From: Anaerolineales bacterium UBA4826
Lineage (GTDB): Bacteria > Chloroflexota > Anaerolineae > UBA4142
Reading direction: 5' to 3'
DNA length: 7,497 nt
Assembly (NCBI GenBank): GCA_002400365.1
Contig: DHFK01000003.1
Location: 24,847-32,343 of the forward strand
The notes below the pieces were generated by a model. That model worked only from the letters and a program-made list of their open reading frames with translations. It did no database searches and had not been told where the DNA came from. Made by a program: the position numbers and the translations under genes. Of this stretch, positions 1 to 5,542 are shown in pieces; position 1 is the stretch's first letter, and each line of letters opens with the position of its first letter.

Positions 1-155
1 CCCTGCCGATCTTCGTGGAACCCTGGCGCTTCGCCGATGAACATGACCTCCGCGTTTGCGGGACCTTCGCCTGGCACCGCGTTCGTGCGCCCCTTGGACA
101 GATCGCATTTTTTGCAGACGCGGACTTGGTCGTAAAGTTCAGTCAATTCTGACAT
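1..155 (-). CDS. Type-4 uracil-DNA glycosylase, N-terminal part (runs off the left edge)
   Basis: The first 51 codons of a minus-strand gene are present and the rest lies beyond base 1. The N-terminus has a Cys-x-x-Cys pair (VCKKCDL, residues 14-17), followed by an Arg, then a GEGP turn, a hydrophobic strand VMFIG and the motif GEAPG with a following ED. This order is the signature of family 4 uracil-DNA glycosylases, whose [4Fe-4S] cluster uses two Cys near the N-terminus and two near the C-terminus. GEAPG is the first active-site motif. These enzymes remove uracil from deaminated DNA in base excision repair. The start is the ATG at 153-155, with GGAG (complement of 163-166) as ribosome binding site, which directly abuts a heptamer repeat array. 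The gene is co-directional with the zinc-ribbon gene 87 bases upstream. The second Cys pair and the catalytic C-terminal part cannot be checked here. Confidence 0.88.
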   Translation of the reverse strand, partial: MSELTELYDQVRVCKKCDLSKGRTNAVPGEGPANAEVMFIGEAPGFHEDRQ

Positions 156-166
156 CTCTGTGCTCC

Positions 167-245
167 AGTAGTCAGATGTCAGCAGTCAGTAGTCAGATTT
201 GACAGCCAAGCCAATGTCTGGCGACTGTCTACTGACGACTGACTA
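167..245. repeat. Inverted array of heptamers, consensus TNGTCAG
   Basis: Almost the whole gap between the zinc-ribbon gene and the glycosylase gene is made of seven-base units. On the plus strand the left arm, phased from 169, reads TAGTCAG, ATGTCAG, CAGTCAG, TAGTCAG and then decays. On the minus strand the right arm, read from 245, gives TAGTCAG, TCGTCAG, TAGACAG, TCGCCAG. The two arms carry the same unit in opposite orientation around a spacer of roughly 206-217, so the transcript could fold into an imperfect hairpin. The TAG stop codon of the zinc-ribbon gene (243-245) is the first three bases of the right arm, and the left arm ends at the Shine-Dalgarno of the next gene. It resembles the short tandemly repeated heptamers known in cyanobacteria; its role is unknown. 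Confidence 0.8.
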
Positions 246-872
246 CTGCTGTGCGCCGCACTCTGGACAGAATTTCACGCTGCCCTCAATCGGCTTGCCG
301 CACTCTTTGCAGAATTTGCCTTGCTTCACCGGCTTGCCACATTCGGGACAGAACTTGCCCCCCTTCAAATCCGCGCCGCAATGCGGGCACGCGCCGACGA
401 CCGTCTGTTTGAACATGTCGGCGGACACGTAATCCACGGTGCGCGATTTCGCGCGCGCATCTTCGATCGCGGCTTCGGTCTGAATCGCCGAATATTCGGC
501 TTCCAGGTCAGGAGCGCACTCTTTGCACAAACTGCGCGCGTTGTTCCAGCAGACTTCTTTGCACACCCACTTGCCGCAGCGGCGGCACTGGACGAAATTG
601 GGTTTGACTTCGTCCACGGCTTTGGCGAACGCGGCGTCTTTTTGCTGATGCCACGCCGCCGAGTGGACGCCCTCACCCAGACGCGCGGCGCCTCCGAATA
701 TCCCGCCTAACACGCTGGCGGCGGTGTCCAGTCCCTGGCTGATCATGCCGGTCGCAGAGGTCTGAAACGTACTTTCGAATCCATTGCCGCACCGGTCGCA
801 GTAGAATTCGAATTGGAAGCCGGTGTCGGTGCTCTTGTCGTTATAGTTGCGCGTGAATTTGATCAGAGCCAT
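243..872 (-). CDS. Zinc-ribbon domain protein with 14 cysteines
   Basis: A 209-residue protein of unknown function whose cysteines fall in paired Cys-x-x-Cys knuckles: C25/C28, C96/C99, then C104, C108, C116/C119, and finally C162/C165, C175/C178, C188/C191 and C202/C205. The last four pairs form two tandem zinc ribbons, the double zinc ribbon pattern (CPHCG, CPECG, CKECG, CPECG). The middle block CRRCGKWVCKEVCWN is typical of a widespread uncharacterised bacterial zinc-ribbon family. A glycine-rich hydrophobic stretch (about 48-69) lies between the first two knuckles and may be an amphipathic or membrane-touching loop. The chosen ATG (870-872) has GGAGGAAACG just upstream; a GTG at 921-923 is possible but has no ribosome binding site and lies upstream of the likely transcription start. 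A promoter lies at 907-935. The stop TAG lies inside a heptamer repeat. Zinc binding is inferred; partner and substrate are unknown. Confidence 0.85.
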   Translation of the reverse strand: MALIKFTRNYNDKSTDTGFQFEFYCDRCGNGFESTFQTSATGMISQGLDTAASVLGGIFGGAARLGEGVHSAAWHQQKDAAFAKAVDEVKPNFVQCRRCGKWVCKEVCWNNARSLCKECAPDLEAEYSAIQTEAAIEDARAKSRTVDYVSADMFKQTVVGACPHCGADLKGGKFCPECGKPVKQGKFCKECGKPIEGSVKFCPECGAQQ

Positions 873-906
873 CGTTTCCTCCACTTGATCTTGACGTGCG
901 CCGCGC

Positions 907-935
907 ATTGTATACCAAGTCACCTGTTTTGTCTA
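907..935 (-). promoter_or_regulatory. Sigma70-type promoter of the zinc-ribbon gene
   Basis: On the minus strand TAGACA (930-935) and TACAAT (907-912) are separated by exactly 17 bases. Each hexamer matches the consensus at five of six positions. Transcription would start near 900, giving a leader of about 28 bases before the ATG at 872. The hexamers were read directly; activity is inferred. Confidence 0.7.
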
Positions 936-1056
936 GCAGACTGTCGGAGAACCCGTTTTCTCGACAATTTCCGCGTCATGCTTTGACTTGCTAACCAGTA
1001 AACCGGTTTCTGATCTGCCTCTCCGACAACCTGCGCGCAGTCAGATCGCACGCCGT
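936..1056. promoter_or_regulatory. Spacer between divergent promoters with inverted repeats
   Basis: Between the two divergent promoters lie nested symmetric sequences. TGTCGGAGA (942-950) is exactly the reverse complement of TCTCCGACA (1020-1028). GTCGGAGAA (943-951) can also pair locally with TTCTCGAC (958-965), with one bulge. AAACCGGTTT (1000-1009) is a perfect ten-base palindrome. The segment AACCCGTTTTC (950-960) is shared with the terminator-like hairpins at 6217 and 6770. The region may hold an operator or be the remains of a dispersed palindromic repeat; the sequence does not decide. Confidence 0.5.
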
Positions 1057-1085
1057 TTGACGCGCATCGAACGCGGTGCTATACT
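1057..1085 (+). promoter_or_regulatory. Sigma70-type promoter of the alpha/beta hydrolase gene
   Basis: TTGACG (1057-1062) and TATACT (1080-1085) are separated by 17 bases, each one mismatch from consensus. The start would fall near 1092, leaving a short leader that contains the GGGAGG ribosome binding site. The promoter is divergent from that of the zinc-ribbon gene, about 120 bases away. Confidence 0.75.
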
Positions 1086-1114
1086 CGCGCCGAATTCGAA
1101 AACCGGGAGGCGTA

Positions 1115-1891
1115 ATGCCATTCGCAAACATCGCTGATCAGAGAATCTACTACGTCGAACAGGGCGCCGCTTCGACGAACGCTCAGCATAGCGCGCCGAT
1201 CGTCTTCGTCCACGGCGCCGCCGGCAGCCATCTGCACTGGGGCTTGCAAGTGCGCGCACTTGGCGAGATCACACGCGCGGTTGCGCTCGATTTGCCGGGG
1301 CATGGCAAGTCCGATCCGCCCGGGCGCAACCGCGTGGACGCCTATCGCGATGTCGTCCTGGGCTTGCTCGACGCGCTCCGGTTCGACCGCGCGGTGATCG
1401 TGGGACACTCGATGGGCGGCGCGATCGCGCAGACGCTCGCGCTCGCGCAGCCCGATCGCGTCGCGGGCTTGGGCTTGGTCGGCACTGGCGCGCGGCTGCG
1501 CGTGCTGCCGGCGATTCTCGACGGCTTGCGCAACGATTTCGACGCGATCGCGGCGTCGGTCGTCGCGTACTCGTACGCGCCCGGCGTGAGCGCGGACATG
1601 CGCGCGCGTGCGCTCGCGGAATTCCGCGCGTGCCCGGCGCAGATCACGCACGGCGATTTCTCCGCGTGCGACGTGTTCGACATTATGCCGCGCCTCGCGG
1701 AGATGCGCGCGCCGGCGGTCATCATCTGCGGCAAGGAGGATCGAATGACGCCGGTCAAGTACTCGGAATTCCTCGCGTCCAGACTGCTGAACGCGCGCCT
1801 GGTATTGATCGAGAACGCCGGACATTCGGTAATGATCGAACAGGCGGATCAAGTGAATCACGCGCTCGCAGAGTTCGTGCGGGGATTGTGA
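1115..1891 (+). CDS. Alpha/beta hydrolase
   Basis: A complete 258-residue alpha/beta-hydrolase fold protein. The oxyanion-hole motif is VFVHG (30-34), followed by LDLPGHGKSD (59-67). The nucleophile elbow is GHSMGG with Ser99. The acid is Asp209 in GKEDRMTP, and the catalytic His237 lies in NAGHSVMIEQ. All triad positions are present at the spacing usual for small esterases, C-C bond hydrolases and lactonases of this superfamily; the substrate cannot be read from the sequence. No signal peptide is seen, so it should be cytoplasmic. The start is the ATG at 1115 with GGGAGG at 1105-1110. A GTG at 1076 in the same frame lies on the promoter's -10 box and is rejected. The gene is a single transcription unit with its own promoter, and its stop codon opens into two hairpins. 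Confidence 0.92.
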   Translation: MPFANIADQRIYYVEQGAASTNAQHSAPIVFVHGAAGSHLHWGLQVRALGEITRAVALDLPGHGKSDPPGRNRVDAYRDVVLGLLDALRFDRAVIVGHSMGGAIAQTLALAQPDRVAGLGLVGTGARLRVLPAILDGLRNDFDAIAASVVAYSYAPGVSADMRARALAEFRACPAQITHGDFSACDVFDIMPRLAEMRAPAVIICGKEDRMTPVKYSEFLASRLLNARLVLIENAGHSVMIEQADQVNHALAEFVRGL

Positions 1892-1953
1892 CTTGCGGCG
1901 GCGGCAAGTCGAAGCAGGCAGCGGGAGCGGCGCGTTTGCGCTACTCCCGCTGC
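1890..1953. terminator. Two tandem hairpins between convergent genes
   Basis: The first hairpin overlaps the hydrolase stop codon: GACTTGC (1890-1896) pairs with GCAAGTC (1904-1910) over a 7-base loop. The second has a perfect ten-base stem, GCAGCGGGAG (1918-1927) with CTCCCGCTGC (1944-1953), enclosing a further GCGC/GCGC pairing. The following sequence is only mildly T-rich on the plus strand and not on the minus strand. The position between convergent genes supports a termination role, but these are not textbook intrinsic terminators. Confidence 0.55.
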
Positions 1954-2013
1954 TGTGGTTCGGTCTGGCAAAGACTCGGCAGTCGCCTTCGAATGAAACG
2001 CGCTGTGACCGAC

Positions 2014-2847
2014 TTATTTGGTCGCGGCTCCCGTCGCGCGCGGGGTTGTAAAGTTCTTGAGAATATCGAACCAGAAGGGCGCGCCGAGCGAAACCGCGAG
2101 CGTCGTAAAGACGAACCCGATAATCTTTTGAAGCCACCCGACGAGTGTATCGGGCAGCGGCGTATTCCAACCCAACGGCAGGTTGAATTGCGAAAGCGTC
2201 TGCGTGACCGCCTGCGCGCTGGCTGGCTGTGTCACGCCCGACTGGACGGTCCCGCCAATCGCCGCGCGTAACGCGGGTTCTTTGTACAGCGCGTCAGCCA
2301 ACGCGATGGTGTCCGCGCCAAAGAGCAGTGTGATCAACAGCGCCACTAACAGAGTCACCAACTGCATGTGCCGTTTATAGACGCTCCCGACGCGATCCAT
2401 CGCCGCGTTGAACCACCCTTCGATCAACGCGCGCAGTTTGTCCGGATCGTCTTTGGCGGAATCAATCATCACCAGCAAAGCATCGCGGGAGGAATCCGCC
2501 GGCAGCGCGACGACCTGAGCGCGCACAGCATCTAGTCCGGCGGATTGCACCGTCGGATTCCTCAGCGCCGCCGGTCCCAGCGTGTCCAGCAGCGCCATCG
2601 CAAAGGTAGCCGCCGGGATATAGGAGGGCTTTTGACCTTGCGCGAGGGATTGGATAATCGGATGGTTCATAACTTTCATCGCGAGCCCCGGTTCATTTAG
2701 CATCTTTTGAATGCCCGCTTCCAAATACCGAGCGCGCCAACTCAGGATGCTGGCGATCAGTTCGTTGACGTGGGATGCGATGACGCTCAAGAGAAAGTAG
2801 ATAAAGACCAGGGCAATGGCGACATCAATGATGTTGGAACCGAACAT
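2014..2847 (-). CDS. Uncharacterised three-helix membrane protein
   Basis: A 277-residue integral membrane protein of no assigned function. The first hydrophobic helix (about 6-28, IIDVAIALVFIYFLLSVIAS) is followed by a conserved-looking segment with HVNELIASIL and RYLEAGI. A long soluble region of about 130 residues comes next, rich in Ala, Asp and Leu. A second helix (about 162-185) and a third (about 237-260) close the protein, with SLGAPFWFDILKNF just after or within the last helix. From memory, this arrangement (short N-terminal helix, NEW/NEL-like motif, C-terminal LGxxFWFD motif) recurs in hypothetical membrane proteins of many bacteria; I cannot name a family. The ATG at 2845-2847 has AAGGAGG (complement of 2854-2860) as ribosome binding site. 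It follows the LysM gene in the same direction, separated only by a heptamer array, so the two are probably co-transcribed. The stop is TAA. Confidence 0.8.
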   Translation of the reverse strand: MFGSNIIDVAIALVFIYFLLSVIASHVNELIASILSWRARYLEAGIQKMLNEPGLAMKVMNHPIIQSLAQGQKPSYIPAATFAMALLDTLGPAALRNPTVQSAGLDAVRAQVVALPADSSRDALLVMIDSAKDDPDKLRALIEGWFNAAMDRVGSVYKRHMQLVTLLVALLITLLFGADTIALADALYKEPALRAAIGGTVQSGVTQPASAQAVTQTLSQFNLPLGWNTPLPDTLVGWLQKIIGFVFTTLAVSLGAPFWFDILKNFTTPRATGAATK

Positions 2848-2863
2848 GGAACGCCTCCTTGCT

Positions 2864-2963
2864 TGGAGATTAGAGATTAGAGATTGGAGATTAGAAGTTG
2901 GAGATTGGAGGTTGGAGGTTGGAATCCGATTTCCAGCTTCTAATCTCTAACTTCCAACTTCTA
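2864..2963. repeat. Inverted array of heptamers, consensus TRGARRT
   Basis: Starting at 2864 the plus strand reads eight consecutive seven-base units of the form TRGARRT (TGGAGAT, TAGAGAT, TAGAGAT, TGGAGAT, TAGAAGT, TGGAGAT, TGGAGGT, TGGAGGT) and then TGGAA. The minus strand read from 2963 gives TAGAAGT, TGGAAGT, TAGAGAT, TAGAAGC, TGGAA. The two arms are thus the same heptamer facing inward around a spacer of about seven bases (2925-2930), able to fold into a long hairpin. The TAG stop of the LysM gene (2961-2963) is the first three bases of the right arm. The left arm ends three bases before the Shine-Dalgarno of the membrane-protein gene. The layout matches the array at 167-245 although the heptamer differs. 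Confidence 0.9.
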
Positions 2964-3977
2964 TTTGGATGGAATCTTGAGAACCTGACCCGCTCTGATC
3001 TGCCCCGGCGTGGTAATGTTGTTCGCCACACAGATCGCCACAACCGTCACCCTGAACTTGCGCGCGATCCGGAAGAGGTTGTCACCCGGCTGAACGGTAT
3101 AGGTCACCGGCGCCGGAGGCGGTGGGGTCGTCGGCGGCTGAAGCGAAACGGGCGCGGGGCTGCCTCCCTGCGCGATGTAATCGTGAATCAGCGCCACGTT
3201 CCCTATGCCGAACGAGCCATGGTTGCCCCAGCCATTCATCGCAAAGATCGCCGCGCCGATCAAATAGTCGTCCTTTTGAATCTCAGCGTCGTACCACCGG
3301 AGCGTCGCCAGATAACCGGCGGCGTCGGTGAATTCGCTCCAGCCATCTTGCGGTTTGTTCTCCGGGCCAGCACCGCCGTCAATCCCGGTTTCGGTGATCA
3401 CGATCGGACGCCGCGCGTCCGCGGGCAGCGCGTCCATCGCCCGGCGATAGCGCAGGCACAGCCAGGTTTGCCACTTGTCCATTGTCGGCGCGCTGTATTC
3501 GTGCAGCGACAGCAAATCGCAATGCCGCAATCCCTCGGCGAGGTACTGCCAGAGATTCAGTTCCGGGTTGCCGGTCGCGAAAGAATACGCGCAGGACTTG
3601 AAGCCCGCCGCGCGCATCAGATCGCCCCACCGGACGTAAAAGCGTGCGAGGGCGCGCGCATCGTCCGGGGAATTCACGACCGATTCATTATAGCCCATCC
3701 ACGCATCGTAAATGCCGCGCATACTCTCCGCCGCGGGACGCATCTGCGCGAAAAACTTTTCCGCGCGGCTCTCCGGGTCGTCCTGGAAAATCTGGTCGCT
3801 GTCGTCCACATAGTGGCGCCCGACGATAAACGTATTGGGCGATGCCTGGCGCGCGGCGCGCCAAGTGTCCACACTGTGCTCCATGGACACGACGAGGCGC
3901 GGCTGGACGCGCGCGAGATACCCCGCTACGTCAATCCCGCCCAGATTGATCAGGTAAATCCCCAGTTTACTTTTCAC
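2961..3977 (-). CDS. Glycosidase-like TIM-barrel protein with C-terminal LysM domain
   Basis: A 338-residue protein in two parts. Residues 1 to about 270 look like a clan GH-A (beta/alpha)8 hydrolase: strand-like KLGIYLINLG at the start, an Asn-Glu pair in GYNES (Glu98, likely acid/base), LLSLHEY (155-161), and VITETG (Glu196, likely nucleophile) followed later by GAAIFAMNGWGN. After a Pro-rich linker (about 278-291) comes one LysM domain (VTYTVQPGDNLFRIARKF to GQVLKIPSK, about 291-338), which binds N-acetylglucosamine-containing glycans such as peptidoglycan. No signal peptide is visible, odd for a wall-binding protein. The start is GTG at 3975-3977 with GGAGGAGG upstream; the frame stays open to 4091, but those codons run through a terminator hairpin and have no better start. 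The substrate is unknown. It lies upstream of, and probably with, the membrane-protein gene. The GH-A call rests on the two Glu motifs only. Confidence 0.75.
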   Translation of the reverse strand: MKSKLGIYLINLGGIDVAGYLARVQPRLVVSMEHSVDTWRAARQASPNTFIVGRHYVDDSDQIFQDDPESRAEKFFAQMRPAAESMRGIYDAWMGYNESVVNSPDDARALARFYVRWGDLMRAAGFKSCAYSFATGNPELNLWQYLAEGLRHCDLLSLHEYSAPTMDKWQTWLCLRYRRAMDALPADARRPIVITETGIDGGAGPENKPQDGWSEFTDAAGYLATLRWYDAEIQKDDYLIGAAIFAMNGWGNHGSFGIGNVALIHDYIAQGGSPAPVSLQPPTTPPPPAPVTYTVQPGDNLFRIARKFRVTVVAICVANNITTPGQIRAGQVLKIPSK

Positions 3978-4004
3978 TCTTTGCCTCCTCCGGTACGCGC
4001 CATA

Positions 4005-4297
4005 CAAAAAGGCAGCCCCCCAACCGGGACTGCCAAAACGCAAGATCCGACGCGCGCCGGCGCGCGCATGGGAAACCCCGCGCGATAACACGTCGTGCGC
4101 GCACGATCGCGCGCGACCGGGCGAACGATCAGCACTGGGTCAGACGAAGCAATTTTGTCCTGCACGAAGTCACTCTCCCGCATTCATCGCGGGCGATGTC
4201 CTCGCGGTCGCTACGAGGTCAATCGCGAACTCGATTCAGTCAGCAGAGACTTTTGGACACGTAGTGCGATTCTGTTCAGGACTCGCATCATGCAAGC
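4005..4297 (-). ncRNA. Candidate non-coding RNA or attenuator leader (promoter to terminator)
   Basis: A strong minus-strand promoter (4304-4332) predicts a start near 4297, and a strong intrinsic terminator ends near 4005, defining a transcript of about 290 nt. No convincing protein is encoded in it. It has several local stems: CCTCG/CGAGG, CCCGC/GCGGG, GCGCGAT/ATCGCGC enclosing the palindrome CGTGCGCGCACG, and a long GCGC-rich palindrome near 4050-4067. Only 29 bases separate the U-tract from the GTG start of the LysM gene, too few for another promoter. The transcript is therefore either an independent small RNA with read-through, or a regulatory leader of the LysM and membrane-protein operon. 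I looked for T-box, SAM, TPP, cobalamin, glycine, c-di-GMP, RNase P, SRP and tmRNA signatures and recognised none. Confidence 0.5.
4006..4034 (-). terminator. Intrinsic terminator upstream of the LysM gene
   Basis: On the minus strand GGCAG (4034-4030), a U that pairs with G, and CCC pair with GGG and CTGCC (4015-4011) around a six-base loop, followed at once by TTTTT (4010-4006). This is a textbook intrinsic terminator. It lies between the minus-strand promoter at 4304-4332 and the LysM start codon at 3977, so it must be read through or regulated if that promoter serves the gene. Confidence 0.8.
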
Positions 4298-4303
4298 GCC
4301 GCT

Positions 4304-4332
4304 ATTGTAGACGCTTTCAGGCACACTGTCAA
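4304..4332 (-). promoter_or_regulatory. Strong sigma70-type promoter reading leftwards
   Basis: On the minus strand a perfect -35 box TTGACA (complement of 4327-4332) and TACAAT (complement of 4304-4309) are separated by exactly 17 bases. It is the best promoter in the window. It is divergent from the kinase promoter at 4390-4418, with 57 bases between the two -35 boxes. Confidence 0.8.
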
Positions 4333-4389
4333 GCGGGTTGTCTCCTGGTATCCCGGCGCATTTGCGATGCGTTGCGCGTTGCGCGCGGT

Positions 4390-4418
4390 TTGACGTACTC
4401 CACGCGCCGTGGTACAAT
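4390..4418 (+). promoter_or_regulatory. Sigma70-type promoter of the two-component operon
   Basis: TTGACG (4390-4395) and TACAAT (4413-4418) are separated by 17 bases, with TGG before the -10 box resembling an extended -10. Transcription would start near 4425, giving a leader of about 77 bases before the kinase ATG at 4502. The leader carries a direct repeat GCCGCCGG (4433-4440 and 4458-4465) of unknown meaning. Confidence 0.75.
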
Positions 4419-4501
4419 CTCCTTACAAGTTTGCCGCCGGAGAACTTGCGGTCTCATGCCGCCGGGACGCCAATCACTTTTTGCCCCTGGAAGGGTCTGC
4501 G

Positions 4502-5542
4502 ATGTTTCGTTGGTGGAATCGCCTACCGATCCTCTACAAGGTCCTCAGTGGGAACGCCGTCGTCATTCTCATCGGCGCGATCGGCGGCACCTACCTCACG
4601 CAACAGTTGCTCGAAGTCTCGGGCATCGAGTTGGCGCTCTTCTTCGCGACCGCCGGCATAGTCCTCAGTCTCGTCATCAATTATTTCATTCTCCGCAGCG
4701 CGTTGCGCTCGATTGACCGGCTGGAACGGACGGTCGAACGCATTGACCGCGGCGACACCGCCGTCCGCGCTGACGCCGCCGAGATGGACGATCCGCAATT
4801 CCGGCATTTCGCGCAGTCCCTGAACACGATGCTGGGCCGTCTCGCCGCGCACACGCGCATGATCGAGGCAAACCGCGCCCAGTTGCGCCGGCTGTCGGGG
4901 CAGGTGCTCAGCGCACAAGAGGACGAGCGCAAGCGCATCGCGCGCGAATTGCACGACGATACCAGCGGCGCGCTCGCGCGGGTCCTCCTGAACATCGAAA
5001 TGTGCGAGGAACTCGTGCCCGACGGCTGGCGCGAGTTGCGCGAGAAAATGCGCGGCACGCGCATCCTTGCCGAGCAGACGCTAGAGAACGTGCGTAAGAT
5101 GATTTTCGGTCTGCGCCCAACCTTGCTCGACGATTTAGGACTCGCGGCGGCTGTCCGTTGGTACGCTAAAAGCAATCTGGAACCGCTCGGGATCCAGGTT
5201 CAGTTCGAAGCCAGCAACGACCTCGGCCGCGCCTCCGCCACGCTGGAGACCGCGATGTTCCGCATCGCGCAAGAGGCAATCACCAACGTCCTTCGCCACG
5301 CCGAGGCGCGGCATGTCAACATTCAACTCGTCCGCACGCTCACGCATTTGGCTCTGATCGTCCAGGACGATGGCTGCGGGTTCGACGCGCGCGCCGCCGC
5401 GCACGAAGCGGTGACTGACCAGCGGTGGGGCTTGTTCGGAGTACGCGAGCGCGTGGCGTTATTGGGCGGCACGTTCGACATCGAATCGTCCGTTGGCAAA
5501 GGCACAGCGCTGAAAGTTGAACTGCCGATAGAGAAAGCGTAA
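4502..5542 (+). CDS. NarL/DegS-type sensor histidine kinase with no extracellular sensor domain
   Basis: A complete 346-residue membrane histidine kinase. Two transmembrane helices (about 11-31 and 43-65) are joined by only about 11 residues, so there is essentially no external sensing domain. A HAMP-like linker (about 63-118) and a short coiled segment follow. The phosphorylated His is His151 in ERKRIARELHDDTSG, the HisKA_3 type. The ATPase domain shows the N box (AMFRIAQEAITNVLRHAEA, Asn262), the G1 box (DDGCGF, 289-294) and the G2-like WGLFGVRERV (309-318) with GKGT at 332-335. The start is the ATG at 4502, preceded by GGAAGG; an upstream GTG at 4409 in frame overlaps the promoter and is rejected. 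The stop TAA overlaps the next gene's ATG by one base, so the pair is translationally coupled. Such kinases usually sense membrane or lipid stress, or a partner protein; the stimulus is unknown. Confidence 0.93.
   Translation: MFRWWNRLPILYKVLSGNAVVILIGAIGGTYLTQQLLEVSGIELALFFATAGIVLSLVINYFILRSALRSIDRLERTVERIDRGDTAVRADAAEMDDPQFRHFAQSLNTMLGRLAAHTRMIEANRAQLRRLSGQVLSAQEDERKRIARELHDDTSGALARVLLNIEMCEELVPDGWRELREKMRGTRILAEQTLENVRKMIFGLRPTLLDDLGLAAAVRWYAKSNLEPLGIQVQFEASNDLGRASATLETAMFRIAQEAITNVLRHAEARHVNIQLVRTLTHLALIVQDDGCGFDARAAAHEAVTDQRWGLFGVRERVALLGGTFDIESSVGKGTALKVELPIEKA

Noticed and set aside
167..245. CRISPR array
   Set aside because: The units are seven bases, contiguous and without spacers, and no cas genes are present; the same holds for 2864-2963.
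1079..2170. Long open frame of 363 codons on the minus strand opposite the hydrolase
   Set aside because: It is Arg-rich, has no domain motif or ribosome binding site, crosses two hairpins, and lies antisense to a gene with an intact catalytic triad.
2898..4088. Long open frame of 396 codons on the plus strand opposite the LysM gene
   Set aside because: It starts inside the heptamer array, is Arg/Pro-rich without recognisable motifs, and is antisense to the LysM gene with clear domains.
3974..4183. 69-codon minus-strand frame overlapping the LysM start by GTGA
   Set aside because: No ribosome binding site, Arg-rich composition, and it reads straight through the terminator hairpin. A leader peptide cannot be fully excluded but nothing supports it.
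4005..4297. T-box or known riboswitch before the LysM gene
   Set aside because: GATGAATGCGGGAGAGTGAC looks a little like the start of a T-box, but there is no AGAGAG loop pattern, no TGGNACCGCG antiterminator and no amino-acid-related downstream gene; no other riboswitch core was found.
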